The notes below the pieces were generated by a model that saw only the letters and a list, made by a program, of their open reading frames with translations, did not search any database and was not told the origin of the DNA. From positions 32,905,563-32,969,562 of the forward strand of contig ML679962.1 in NCBI GenBank assembly GCA_007922225.1: 64,000 nucleotides of DNA, given 5' to 3'. The position numbers and the translations under genes are program-made. Positions 34,690-46,284 of the stretch are shown in pieces. How positions within the stretch are numbered: position 1 is the stretch's first letter; each line of letters opens with the position of its first letter. The DNA is from Emydura subglobosa (taxonomy: Eukaryota; Chordata; Testudines; Chelidae).

Positions 34690-36045
34690 TCACCCAGGCT
34701 TTAGTTTATAACCCCGGATGAGATGGCTAGCCCAGCTTGAAAGCACCACCAAACTTGCTTGCGGGTGTGGAGAGGAGGGACATAGGAGCAATACCCAGTT
34801 AAAAGCTTGGTTTAACTCTTCAGCAAAGACATACCATAAAATAGCTTTGAAGCTGGAGCAGTCCTCTCGGAAGTGTGATCTCTGGACTTGATAATGCTTG
34901 CTAAAATAGTAGAAGACCAAGGGTGATTGAATGTTCAGTGAATCAGGCAGGGCAACAGAGGCCCACTCTGCTAATAAGTGGTGGCCAGGATCAACCCAAC
35001 AAATTCTGAGATGGCAGAACTCCAACCCAAAGGTGCTGGGTCCCATCGGGCCCAATTTTTATTTACACTAAGGCCAGTTTATACCACTTTGGTTAAACGT
35101 GTGGTGGAGGAATGCACCGTTAGAAGAGTGGAGTGAGGGCTTCAACACCTTGCTACCTTTGATGATGCAGCAGACAGATGTATCACAAATCAATATCTCG
35201 ATTTGTTCAGCCATATGAAAGACCACCACTTTGGAATTTGCAGCCCTTCTAAAGCCAGAGAAGTGTAAACTACTGATTAGAGGTGTAATCCAGTGAGTTT
35301 TAAGAACTGACACGATACATGTAAATCTTGCTTTGTCATATGCTTTCTGGTCTCATATTACTGAAGAGACAAGATAGTTGGGATTCTGTGTTAAACAATA
35401 ACAGATTGCCGCAAGAAAAGTTAGTTTTGCAATTAAAAGTACTTAAAATACATTTAAGAATAGCAAGTGTTAAATTACAGGCATGCTTAAAGACAAAGAC
35501 AAAATGCTACAAGCACAGTTACTTAGCTATGTACTTTATTATCCAAGTCGTTGTAAATAAAATGGCAGCATTCATTACCTAAATTAAATTCCAATAACTA
35601 TAGCTGGGTTTAAGTTGGACAACACCTCTACTACTTTATTTTTCCATTACGACTTTGTTATCCAGGCATTCAAGGTAGGTGGATACAATTTAAATTAATA
35701 AAGTTCACACTATTTTCACAATATATAAAAATGATATAGTGTGCATACAAATTAAAAAGAATAAAGCAGATTGGTAGTTTCCTCTATGAAAATATTACAG
35801 AGTGCACTATAGCTAATGAGGGATCACCCTGAAATATAATACAGATTATCATGTAGTAGATTGATTTGACTGCAATTTCCTACTAATTACTATGTGGTAT
35901 TTCACGGTGACAGGCGACTTGGACCTTAAACTTGCCCTAAGACATGTAGTACACAGTTCATCTGTTTATGAGAAGAAGCTGGAAACAGCTCCTCTCTCCA
36001 TGACCCAGAGACAGGAAAGCATTTAAACATGTGCTTTAATCAGAG
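34690..36045. other. No recognisable gene
   Basis: A 121-codon minus frame (34,690-35,055) lacks any recognisable domain. GGCCCAATTTTTATTTACAC near 35,050 looks like a repeat fragment. Nothing else. Confidence 0.35.
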
Positions 36046-36049
36046 GGAC

Positions 36050-36294
36050 AAAGGAATGGAACGGATCTCCTGGATCATCAAGTCCAGTCCCCTGCTGTTG
36101 CAGACAACCCACTCATATAATCCCACTCATACCCATGTCAAACTCCATCTTCAACCTAATTAGGTTGTTTTCCCCCACCACTCTTATTGGAAGGCTGATC
36201 CAAAACCTAAAAGTCACAGGAGGCCCCAGAGACATTTAAACTCACCCCGTCGCTTTATAGAGCCAGTGCTCTAACCACTAAGCTACACCTCATA
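36050..36294 (-). mobile_element. tRNA-headed SINE with CR1-like tail
   Basis: On the minus strand it begins GAGGTGTAGCTTAGTGG, where TAGCTTAGTGG is an A box (complement of 36,275-36,285), then TTAGAGCACTGGCTCTATAA, then GGGGTGAGTTTAAAT as a B box, and ends GGGGACTGGACTTGATGATC, CAGGAGATCC, a CR1-type 3' tail. A tRNA-derived head plus CR1 tail is the known design of the turtle polymerase III SINE, mobilised by CR1. The middle could instead be a separate CR1 fragment next to a SINE head. This is the best single clue that the source is a turtle. Confidence 0.7.
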
Positions 36295-36629
36295 GGGAAT
36301 GACTGATTTAAGCACTTGCTGGAGTGTTTTCTTGACCTGAGGTCACCAGAATAAATGCAGGTAACATAGTAATAGAGCTGTTGTCCAAGGTGTACACTGA
36401 TGCATCTGCTATATAAAAAGGACTGGGACTTAAGTGTTCTTACTCAACAGATTAAATCAGAAGAAAGTGCCTTGATATACTGCTTTTGGTCAGATCCACT
36501 ACTACAGCAATATAATACAAACGCATCAGTCATTTTCAACCCTAGTAGCAACCAAGTAGCTCTGTGAAATAAAATCTCCATTTTGTATTTCTAAATAAGG
36601 GGAAAGTGATCATTCCCCCTCAAAATATC

Positions 36630-37535
36630 TCCTTTCTCCCTGTCGCAGTCCTCACCCAACCCTGAAAGAGGCTAAGCCTCATGACTGGTGTACAAAGCCC
36701 TCACCTGACTGTGATCAGGCCCCCCCAGCCTGTAACTCTCATCAGGCCTGACACACTCATTGCCCCCAACACACCTGTTGTCATAATATGCATCTCAAAG
36801 ATGTCAGGTAAGGCATCCTATGTAAAGTGGTGATGCACTGGTCCCAAATATCATTGTGTGATACATCTGTGGGCTGTGTACAAAGAGTTACAGCTGTGTA
36901 CTGGAAATCTCTTAAAAAGTGGTCAGTCTGCCCTAGACAAAGGCATGTTTGTCTGTCAGACTGGTTTGCTTACAGGCCGAGGACAAGTACATTTACATAT
37001 GCTAAACAAGCTTGGGAGAAGACTGTTTAAAAATCATGCCAGGGGACAGAATCTGTACGCAGGAAGTCCTCCTGGTTCTTCAGGCAGAGACAATGGACTT
37101 GGGAGCAAAAAGATCTTTTAGTTAGTTATTCACCACTAAGGGGACAGAGGGTACAGCACCCTTTGAGCCTGTGAACGTTGGATCCCCTAGTCTGATGGGC
37201 TGGGGATGCTGGTAACTTGATGTAAGAAAACTGCTTAGACAAAGATTGTAACTTGCTAAGATTAAGTTTTACTGGCTAGAAAGCATGTTTTATTTTGTGT
37301 TGGTTGCAAACAGACCTGTCTCTTTCTCTTGCTGAGTATCACCTAAATCTCTGTTCTTTGTTAACAAACTTATTCGTGTTTTATAGCGAAGCCATATCCG
37401 AGGTGTGTATTAAAAAGTGAACTGTACGTCTCCAGCATGTCAGGGAACTGACACGCAGCTTAGCAGCAGCACAGCAAAGCTCTCACTCTTGCTAAGGTAG
37501 GGTGGTAACACACAGGCTCCTGCTCATGACACCCC
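36630..37535. mobile_element. Long dispersed repeat, probably LTR-like
   Basis: A continuous 0.9-kb block that reads like one element: CACACACTCATTGCCCCC style start region, ATAATATGCATCTCAAAGAT, GTAAAGTGGTGATGCACTGG, AAGAGTTACAGCTGTGTACT, GTCAGACTGGTTTGCTTACA, and near the end AGGGTGGTAACACACAGGC. I associate these phrases with a repeat in turtle genomic sequence, but recall no class. Exact termini and target duplication are not visible. Short frames (67-87 codons) within are not coding. Confidence 0.4.
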
Positions 37536-37689
37536 ACTGACATAGCATCTTCAGTGAGGTGCTGAGCACCAGACATTTCCAGGGGAATAAATAGGGGTGA
37601 GGGCATTACAGATGATCTGTACTCCACAAGAGAATGCTCTAGTTCAAAGAGAACTTATTTAATAGAAATCCTCAGGCCTATGGTTTCTT

Positions 37690-37836
37690 CTGGCCATATA
37701 AAGCTATAAGGACCAGACCATAAGAGTGCATGTGTTCCAATTATGACTTAGTTCTGCCTTGAGTGCCAGGGACTGGACTAGATGACCTACTGAGGTCCCT
37801 TCCAGTCCTACACTTCTATGATTCTATGTCTATGAC
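37690..37836 (+). mobile_element. CR1 LINE 3' end
   Basis: GAGTGCCAGGGACTGGACTA, GATGACCTACTGAGGTCC, CTTCCAGTCCTACACTTC and the terminus TATGATTCTATGTCTATGAC, which shows the tandem ATTCTATG-like units that end CR1. 5'-truncated, non-coding. Confidence 0.9.
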
Positions 37837-37839
37837 AGG

Positions 37840-38830
37840 AATGTTGGGTTTCAGACTTGCACTGGAGCAGCTAATCTATTTTAAAAATCAAGAAACATCC
37901 ATTCCAGACTAAATGATCTGCACATCCTTTAGCTGGAACACTCCAGATTTTGTTCTCAGAAAGCAATTCCCTTTGAAGATGGCACCATCCGGTCCTCCTG
38001 ACACCCATGCAGTTCCATCAACCAATTTTAAGGAAGAGTTAACTTTAACTTCTCTGCAGCCAAAGCAGGACACAACACAACTGCTGTTTCCGTTCCCAGC
38101 TTCTCACAAGCCTCCTTGCCTTTATAGTGCTAATAGCAGCCATCTATCAGTCTAGGAGCCTCAGTTTCACCATCAGCCCCACGGTCGGCCTTGTTTTATA
38201 ATCCTGGTTTGCAAACAAGGAAATCTTAAATGGAAGTTCTGATTAGTTGTTCCACTAACCCCTCATTTTATCTTTCTAGATGTCTTGCTGAGCTTCCACT
38301 AGGTTTCTTCCACCTTCAAAATGTTTTTTTATAACATTTTCTAATATTTAAACAAGCTTTTAAACAAACAGGACGATCCAAAAACATTTTGGTTCACTTT
38401 ACCATAGAAGATTTTCAGACTGTATTGCAAATGAAATAACGAAATATGATCAAAGACTGCGTTTTCACTAAGCTAAATTCAAAAGTGCTCTGCATTGCCA
38501 TTCAGGGATGCTAAGAGTCACAGCATTGAGAACCAAGGTCCGGAGCCCTCCTAGTAAATCTACCCACCCACAGATCGTTCAGTGAGAAATCTACTTTGGA
38601 GGAACAAGAGGGAAAAAATCATGGCAGCTGCATCTAAATTAGCAAAGAGAATAGGAAAGAATTCCACCACTGGGATTCATGGTGAGTGAAACATGGCTAA
38701 TGTGATATATTCCAGCACATTTCTACCAGCCCTCTGTTGCAAAGAAATTTACGACTGGTCAAGTGATAAATAACGGGAAAGAGTTTTTATTCTCTAATTT
38801 TGCAGCAGCCAGTTGGACTGTGTTTCTCCA
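37840..38830. other. No recognisable gene
   Basis: Short frames only. Confidence 0.35.
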
Positions 38831-38834
38831 GTGG

Positions 38835-38960
38835 CAGCTGTAAATATTATGTTTATTGTTTGTATTATTATAGCTCCTAGGAGTCTTAGTCATGGACCAA
38901 ATCCAAACTGTCTGCCAGAAGCCATCTACCAAATGCCAAACTTTTCTTCTGGAGTAAACA
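38835..38960 (-). mobile_element. MIR-like SINE 3' tail, minus strand
   Basis: Minus-strand reading gives GGTCCATGACTAAGACTCC, TAGGAGCTATAATAATAC, AAACAATAAACATAATATT, the same tail type as at 25.2 kb. Confidence 0.55.
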
Positions 38961-39207
38961 TCTTTGTACGTGTTTAGGGAAGCAACAACAGCAGAGTCTG
39001 TTATCTTACCCTTTGCTAAACAATATGAATGAACAAAATCAACGGTATGTCTATCATGTGGCAGTGCTTGTTGGCAATTAATTGCTCGTGTTTAGACACA
39101 TCATTCACAATTAAAAGAATTGCAGTTGCTTCGTAGTGGGGGGGGAGGGTGTCTAGTGGAAAAAGGATAAAAGGGATACACTTACTCTACCTCACCTTCC
39201 CATACAG

Positions 39208-39290
39208 GAATTAATTCCATCTGCTGTACAGTCGAGCTTTTCACTTATAAATGTGGATTTGTGTGTTATAAGCAAGTTTTCAGAGGACGG
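39208..39290 (+). repeat. Left arm of a long inverted repeat (possible Tigger-like TIR)
   Basis: Positions 39,235-39,278 (44 bases) are the exact reverse complement of 40,853-40,896. Similarity continues outward through TGTACA and GAATTAATTCC. The form (TA followed by CAGTCGAGC, then CTTATAA-type repeats such as TTATAAATG and GTTATAAGC) suggests termini of a Tc1/Mariner-Tigger-like transposon. Confidence 0.65.
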
Positions 39291-40321
39291 CTAAGAAGCT
39301 GAAGCTTCACATTGCAGCCAACATTCCTCAACCGTCAGAGCAGCATTAGAAAGAGATGCGTCCCCAGAGACCCCCTTTCCTCTCCCCTGCATAAGGGCTG
39401 CTGCAGCATTATGCAATCTTAATGCTATCAAACTGGCCACTCCCTCCCTCTTGTCAATACAGCACTGGCTCTACATGCCTGAAATAGGGGAGTCCATCCA
39501 ATCACTGATGGATTCGGACCTAAGATGTGCTGACATCTGCAGAGATATACATCAGCCCCTTGAAGATTAGTGTGAGCACTTACACACTTCCAGAGTAAAC
39601 ACATCACTCCTATTGTCTGCAAGGTATCTAAAAGATTTAAAATATTAATGGCTCAATATCAACCTTATGAGTTTGCTGATTGACCCTTTCATGTCCTGTT
39701 TAGATCATGCTTATATGTGCTGACAAAGAACCTAATCCTGCAGTATTGACTGCCTGCAGCTCCCGGGGAAATCAATGAGTTGAGAGAAATCACCACCTCC
39801 CAGGCAGCCCTTGGCATCTGGCAGCATCAGGCCCAAGTCTGGTTTTCAGAGAGAGCAGAAAGTTGGGATATGGAAAAAGTTCTCAGCATCGGTCACTGAT
39901 TTTCATTGCACAGCTAACAAAACTTCACACTACAGGCCAATATTGTGCATTTTGCACCAGATCGGATCAAATACTGGTCTCCTCCGAATTTCTTCTTGAG
40001 TTTTCAGGATTGTTGCACTTGGACCAACTAAACTAAATCCACTTGAGAAATTCACAGCGTGTGAGAACTGAAACCAACAGATTTCATACAGTCTTGCCAC
40101 TGACACAGGGCACAGATTATGCCCTATGTAAGGATGACTAATAAGTCTGTAGTGTCTCATGTTTTCTTAATGAAGATGTTTACTAGTTGAGAATTGATTA
40201 ATTGAATATGGATTAAGGAGCCATATAATCTGATAGAAGGAAAGTTGATACTCAACGTTCAGCACTTGAAAGAAAACATTCAGTGACATGAAAGATCAAT
40301 ATATCTGAAATCTTTCACATT

Positions 40322-40560
40322 TATTCATAGATTTTAAGGACAGAAGGAAGCATTGTGATCTAGTCTGACCTCCTGTCTAACACAGGCCACAGAACTTCCC
40401 CCAATGATTCATAGAGCAGGTGTTTAGAAAAAAAAAAGAAGCCACGCTTGACTTAAAAATTGCCAGTGATGGAGGATCTATCACACTCCTTGGCAATTAA
40501 CCATTGGAACAATTTACTTTCATTGTTAAAAAAGTTATATCTATTGCCCCATCCAATAGT
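40322..40560 (-). mobile_element. CR1 LINE 3' end, minus strand
   Basis: Plus-strand phrases TCATAGATTTTAAGGACAG, AAGGAAGCATTGTGATCTAG, TCTGACCTCCTGTCTAACAC, GGCCACAGAACTTCCCC, then TTGACTTAAAAATTGCCAGT and CATTGGAACAATTTACTTTC are the reverse complement of a CR1 3' end. It lies between the two arms of the 39.2/40.9-kb inverted repeat. Confidence 0.85.
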
Positions 40561-40659
40561 GCAGATGCACAATGAGACCAATATATAAATCCCTAATAGA
40601 AAAAAATACATATTGTAAGCACTAATTTTTGTTGTTTCTGACAAATTTACTTTGGGTAG

Positions 40660-40785
40660 CCAGGCCACATCTAAGTGACTTATCCAAGGTAACACCAGAA
40701 ATCTGTGGGAGAGCAGGGAATTAAACTAGGTTCTCCCAAATATTAGTTGAGTGCATTAATCATTGGACTATCCCTTCTCTAAGGG
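40660..40785 (-). mobile_element. MIR-like SINE fragment, minus strand
   Basis: GTGACTTATCCAAGGTAACA, TGTGGGAGAGCAGGGAATTA, ATTAATCATTGGACTATCCC is the reverse complement of a MIR-type core and head (ending in the A-box-like side). Confidence 0.5.
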
Positions 40786-40842
40786 ACTATCAAAAATTCC
40801 ATAATCATGACGGAGAGAGGATAGGCAGGTCTGATGTGTTAT

Positions 40843-40923
40843 GTCTTCAGAGAACTTGCTTATAACACACAAATCCACATTTATAAGTGAAAAGCTAGAA
40901 TGTACAGTAGAAGGAATTAATTC
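40843..40923 (-). repeat. Right arm of a long inverted repeat
   Basis: Inverse partner of 39,208-39,290; the 44-base core 40,853-40,896 is identical. Ends in TGTACAGTAGAAGGAATTAA, matching the left arm's TTAATTCCATCTGCTGTACA when reversed, with few differences. Confidence 0.65.
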
Positions 40924-40929
40924 AGTTCA

Positions 40930-41985
40930 ATTAACAGATGTGGAGAGGTAATGGTGAGTGTCGGAGAAACTCAGAAGAACTTCCAAGTTGTCCATATTAA
41001 ATGCAAGAAAGTTCTTTCTTAGCCAAAATGAAATGTCAGCCAAGCATTTATAAATGTGAAGGCAAATATCATCTGAGATGGAAAAAAAGCAGAAATATGG
41101 AGATCTTTCAAGAGGTGATAATTTAGCCCAGATTAACTAATTAGAGACATTAGGAGAGACAAATGCAATATTATAGGAGGTTAAACAGGCCCTTCATGCA
41201 CACCCACCAAGAAGGCACACAATGAATCTTTGGCTCATTTGTTTCACTATCATCATGACCATCCTCATTGTCACAAATGCGCATATAAAGTTCTGGATGA
41301 TAGCTTAGTTAAGTATTAGGTGTAACTTCTCACGTTGGGTACTGCAACTCTCCAATGACCTGAAGGTTTTTAATAGTGAGTTGTGTGAATTTTTTTGTTT
41401 GAGCCTGGTCTATTTCCAGGTGGGAGTTCTGTTTCCAAGCCAAGCTTTGACCTGAAATGAGGCGCACTTTGGTGATTTGGACTGTTTGGCTCTGTATTTG
41501 ACCTAAATCTGAAAAACTCAAAGCCAAAGAGTGCAAAGCTACATGATCCAAAAGGAACAGGTCGTATAGCCACCATGTGAACCAAAACCTCTGACTTAAG
41601 CACGTTTCCAGCTGCCATCCTGTAGTGATCACAGACTGTTCACTGACAAGAACCTTTATATTATTCCTGCAGCTCTCCCTAGTGGGATGGAAGCAGGAAG
41701 TTTTAGGAGGCAGCAGATAAAGGCTAGTGTTGGCAATCAGGCTGAGCAAACCTCTGCATACAGCTCCTGTATAAAATGATGTTTAGCTAACCCTCAGATG
41801 TGGTAGAAGTCTGACAAAGAACCCCTAAAATGAGTTGGGATGTAGTTTATCTGTACATGCATGTACCTTGCCTAAACTGAAAATAAATTCTGCTCAGGGA
41901 ACTCGGTAAATAGGAGTTATTAGGTGAGAGAGAGTGGTAATGTGGGTCTCCATCCTCATTTAAATTGTATAGCAACTTAACTGTA
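40930..41985. other. No recognisable gene; one open frame
   Basis: A 139-codon minus frame at 41,330-41,749 lies in a block of uncertain, possibly repeat, origin. The translation shows no catalytic motif or domain I know and the codons overlap another minus frame. Not called as a gene. Confidence 0.35.
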
Positions 41986-41990
41986 GAAGA

Positions 41991-42290
41991 CTATGGGTAC
42001 ATCTAAACCTCAAGTGAAGAGATAGTTGCATGGGTAGGCATACATGGATTAGTTTAAATCTTGCTACCACAAGTAAAAATAGTAACAGACACGACGGCAT
42101 GCAAATCAGCATGGGCTAGCTGCCCAAGGAAATGCCCATGCTCCCTGGTGGGCTTATACTCAGAGAGCCTTGCCCATGTCACAACACCTACGCTCCTATT
42201 GTTACCCATGCTAGCTAGATGAAAGCGAACATAGATATCCCTATCTGTGCTGCAATCAGACCTTTACTCGCAGTGTAGACATACCCTCTG
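41991..42290. mobile_element. hAT-like MITE, 300 bp
   Basis: The left end CTATGGGTACATCTAAAC and the reverse complement of the right end, CAGAGGGTATGTCTACAC, are inverted relatives. The interior has CATGGGCTAGCTGCCC and CATGCTAGCTAGATG. No transposase frame. A clear 8-bp target duplication is not visible (left flank GTAGAAGA, right flank TAGCGTTC). Confidence 0.65.
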
Positions 42291-42294
42291 TAGC

Positions 42295-44115
42295 GTTCAT
42301 GCAGCCAACGTGGCAAAATCCTAGGTGTTTTGTTGTTGTTGAATAAGACCTCAAAAGACTAATTTTACATAACATGAACACTCTAGTAACAGAAGTCGGA
42401 CATGTAGGAATAAAGGAACTGCCAGGCCAGTGATCCCTCAAGTCCAGTATTCTTAGGCTTGGAAGGATTTGATTTTTATCAGTAAATGTTGATTTCTCCT
42501 TACACATCCAAACCGACAAAAATATCTCCACTGATAAACAAAATTTTACAAATAGGCAAAGTAAGAGAAATGCAGCTTGAGAACTTATTAGAATTTGATT
42601 TAAGGATATTTAATTTGTATATTTTGACACGCAATGTTAACAGTTTATGTTGTAATGGCTATAAAGCTTTCACTGTTTGAACCTCAACGTCTACGGTCAT
42701 TAAACAATTATTGACTGACCACCACCACCTCACCATAATTTCCTTCAACTGTGAACAGCTAAAAATAAAATAAACCTAATACTAATACTAACTACTAATG
42801 CTGTGTCAAAATTATGAAGAATAAAAATTCAATTCTGCAAAGTTTTATTATCCTTATCTCGGAGAGAGGCCGTACTAGATGTTACAGAGGAAGGAATGAG
42901 AAACCAAAACATCATGGACTAAAAAGGGAAGTTCCTCTTACTCCCTGAGTCAGAAGCTGGTTTATGCCCTGAAATATGAGGATTTCTGTCCCTTCCAAAC
43001 CTCTCTCTCAAACATGACTGAACGGTCTTGTTAGATGTATAAGTGTCCAACTCATACCCGCCAATTGCTCCACATGATTTGGGATCATGTTGTAATTCAA
43101 AGCAGAAAACTGAAAACTCAGGAACATTCCCTCCACCCCACAAAACTAAAATCCATTTGAACCAAATCTACCATATATAAAACCAAAATAAGATTGTGAC
43201 AAAAACCAATTCTACTGAGTACTGGTTTCACATGATTATGTTTATCCTTTCCATAGAGCAGTTTCGTATTTTCCATACAAGTGTCACTTTCTTTAATAGG
43301 AGTTGTTTGCACAACAGTCACATCGGTATAATGGATCCAAAGTTTTCTACATATTTCGCTTGCCAATGGTCCAAATGGTGGATTTAGTCATGTTGCTTGT
43401 TTGGTTAGTTTCTCTGAATAATGCAGGAAGGAGCAAAATCATGAAAAGAGATTTCGTAACCACCTGTTAATTTACTAAAAGAAAACCAGGTTCATCTTCC
43501 TACGAAAAAAATGCTTCATAACAAATTTATTTTACTCTTCCTTGTTTGGGGGCGGGAGGTGTTTAAGAGGAATAAACCTGGTTTTGGAAGTATATGCAAA
43601 TCAACTAATATGTTCAGTTAATGCTATATATTACTTTGGCAGCAACACCTCACCTTATTAATTATGGAAAACCCACCAGTCAGTTACAGTTTGACTATTA
43701 CTATGTTCAAAGACAAAATATCAGACCAGTCCACCTCTACAGCAGTATGTGACATGTGATAAGAAACTCTTCAGTGGGCAATTATGGATTAATTACCTCA
43801 TGGGTTTCTTCCTTACCTCCATCAGTTAGTGGCTAATTTATTCATTAAAGCACCAGAGTTTACATGTCATAGGCATTGCCCTATTTAATGTAACTTTTCC
43901 TTCTCTTAAAAAGAATAGAGCTCAGCACCACAGTGCTTACATGTTTAAGTGAATGTATTTCTCATGAATCAGAACAAATTTTAGCCATGATGTTTAAAGT
44001 CTTCTTTATGCCGGAGGAGAAGGTACAGAATAAATGACAATAGTGCAAACTGCTTTACTAGAGCCGATCAATGTGCCAAAGAGAGTCCTAGAGAAACCAT
44101 CACTAGCACAGAGCA
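42295..44115. other. No recognisable gene
   Basis: Short frames only. TTATTATCCTTATCTCGGAG at 42,845-42,864 is shared exactly with 14,246-14,265. Confidence 0.35.
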
Positions 44116-44122
44116 GGTAGTC

Positions 44123-44364
44123 CAGGGCTTGTCTACATGGGGAAATTGTCCAGAATAGCTATCTATGTGGACCCTTTAGTCCAGAATAAGAAGTCACTTT
44201 GATTTTAGACTAATTTCTCCACTTTGAGTAGAACAATTATTCTGGAATAAATTGTCCACACTGGAAGTTATTCTGGAATAGATAATTATTCTGGAATGGT
44301 TCTATCAGAATATTTATTCCAAAATAGCTATGCCCATCAATTACCCCCATGTAGACAAGCCCTC
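44123..44364. mobile_element. hAT-like MITE with 19-bp inverted ends
   Basis: Left AGGGCTTGTCTACATGGGG (44,124-44,142) is the exact reverse complement of the right end CCCCATGTAGACAAGCCCT; only the outermost base differs. Length 242 bp. The interior contains three copies of TTATTCTGGAAT (44,237, 44,268 and 44,286) and further TCCAGAATA inverses, so the element is rich in short inverted units. Non-coding. Target duplication is not convincing. Confidence 0.8.
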
Positions 44365-44369
44365 CATTT

Positions 44370-45185
44370 GACGCCAACTGAATTCTTGATCTCGGCTCAG
44401 GCTTCCAAAAAGATCCCAGTTAAGGGTACAGTTTATGATGTGGACACTTCCACTTGTAATTGGGTTGAGACACCAACTCACTTTTCACACATCTCCAAAG
44501 AGCCATCAGAGTGCCATAATTTTTGTTCTATTATTGCATTCCTGTATTTTTTCTTCTAGAAACCTTTTGCATGGTAAAGTTTTGTGGTTAAAGAAAAAAT
44601 TTATTTGTTGAATGTTTCCTTGGTGATGGATGATACCACTAACACCTGTTCATTTTATTGTCTATTCTGTCTGAAATCAGTCTGGATTTCCCTTGTCTTT
44701 CTGTCAATGACTGTTCAAACTTGCATTGTAGGTCTAGGATAAACACCTTTCCTATTTATGACACAACTGGACTTCCCAGTTCTTGCATTCATTGAATAGT
44801 CCCTTGTGGAAATATCCTTTAGGCCTCTAAATGGGTGCCAGATGTATCTGGTATGGCAAGCAGATTGCACCTCTGTGCTAGGTAACATCACATCCCAGTG
44901 ATTTCTTTCAGGGGCATCTCTGCAGCACAGCTATAGCCACAGAGGATGAGAAGCAAAGGGCGGGGAAAAGACCCTTTTAACTTCAAAATTTACGAGTGGT
45001 TTGTCCTTTTTTAGGAAACAAAATATTGTTTCTAAATAATGAAACAGAAATATCATTGCAAAATTGTAATGAAATAAAAAGTCAGGGAAATGGAATCTCT
45101 AATGAAATTCATCTATGAATTGCCAGGGGCAAGCACCCAGAAATCTGGCTCAGTCTGAGTTTGAAAAGCACTTGTATGCTAGCTG
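44370..45185. other. No recognisable gene
   Basis: Short frames only. Confidence 0.35.
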
Positions 45186-45191
45186 GTTTAT

Positions 45192-45700
45192 TACAGATTC
45201 ACAGATTTTAAGGCCAGAAAGGACCCTCATAATCACCTGGTCTGTCCTCCTAAACATCGCAGGCCACAGAACCTTACCAAACACTCCTGTAATAGGCCCA
45301 TAACCTCTGGCTGAGTTACTGAAGTCTTCAGATCTTGATTTAAAGGCTTCAAGATACAGACAACCCACCATTTATTCTAGTTCAAAACCAGTAAGTGACC
45401 CTTGCCCCAGGCTGCAGAGGAAGGTGAGAAAACCCCCAGGGTCTCTGCCAATCTGACCTGGGGAGAAAATTCCTTCCCAACCCCAAATATGACAATCAGT
45501 TAGATCCTGAGCATGCGGGCGAGACCCACCAGTCAGACACCTGGAAAAGAATTCCCTGTAGTAACTCAGAGCCCACCCCCCTCTCGAACCTTTCTTGTGC
45601 CTGTGAACAGAAGTGGTATGGGTGGGACCGTAGAATGAGAGATGCCTGGGCAGACTTGTCCGAAATTCAAACAATACAATGCTTCAACCTTTCCATAAAA
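45192..45700 (-). mobile_element. CR1 LINE 3' region, minus strand, about 500 bp
   Basis: Plus-strand phrases ATTCACAGATTTTAAGGCC, AGAAAGGACCCTCATAATCA, CGCAGGCCACAGAACC, GACCTGGGGAGAAAATTCC, AATATGACAATCAGTTAGAT, CTGAGCATGCGGGCGAGACC, CAGACACCTGGAAAAGAATT form the reverse complement of a longer CR1 3' part. The 100-codon minus frame inside it is in the CR1 3' region and is not a host gene. Confidence 0.8.
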
Positions 45701-45814
45701 TCATATCCCCTCACTCGCCCTCTGGAAGATGCATGCCATCAGACTAAAACCAGAGAGATCCCATAGCAGGTTTGCATAGCTCAAAAATCATACACTACAG
45801 ATCATTTATTATTT

Positions 45815-46022
45815 GCTTTAGGTTTGTTCCTAAAGCCCCACTGCACTAGACACTGTACAGCTAAAGGAGACAAAAGGTGGGAGGGGAAAGAGAGGCACAG
45901 AGAAAAGTAACTTACCCAAGGTTGCATGGCAGATCAGTGGCAGAACTAGAAACAGAATCCCAGGGCAGTGCCCTCTCTGCTGAATGACAACTCTGCCTTC
46001 CCAAACGCATCCAAGCTGCCTT
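45815..46022 (-). mobile_element. MIR/CORE-SINE-like element, minus strand
   Basis: Plus-strand phrases CACTGTACAGCTAAAGGAGA, GAGAGGCACAGAGAAAAGTA, ACTTACCCAAGGTTGCATGG, CAGAATCCCAGGGCAGTGCC, CTCTCTGCTGAATGACAA are the reverse complement of a MIR-like core and head. Confidence 0.7.
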
Positions 46023-46248
46023 TCCAATCACAAAATACAAGGGTACCAAATAGCTCAATTTATGCTACAAAGCTCAAGTAACAGCGAGAAAGTGAGAACA
46101 AGGTAAACAATCATGTCTTCAATTCACTCTACATATTCAGCAAGGTACAGATTTCTGTCTCACACCCCCTCCCCATCTCTCCCTTTGTTTCTCCGAGTCA
46201 AAGCCATATTGTGCTCTAAAGCAAACTCAGACTAAACAAATCAATTTG

Positions 46249-46280
46249 AAAAAACAAAACAAAACAAAAACAAAAAAAAA
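46249..46280 (+). repeat. A-rich AAAAC simple repeat
   Basis: Imperfect AAAAC units followed by an A run. Confidence 0.9.
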
Positions 46281-46284
46281 CCTA

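Noticed and set aside
41330..41749. 139-codon minus frame as a transposase or host exon
   Set aside because: No catalytic residues or domain order recognised, and overlapping frames are open too.
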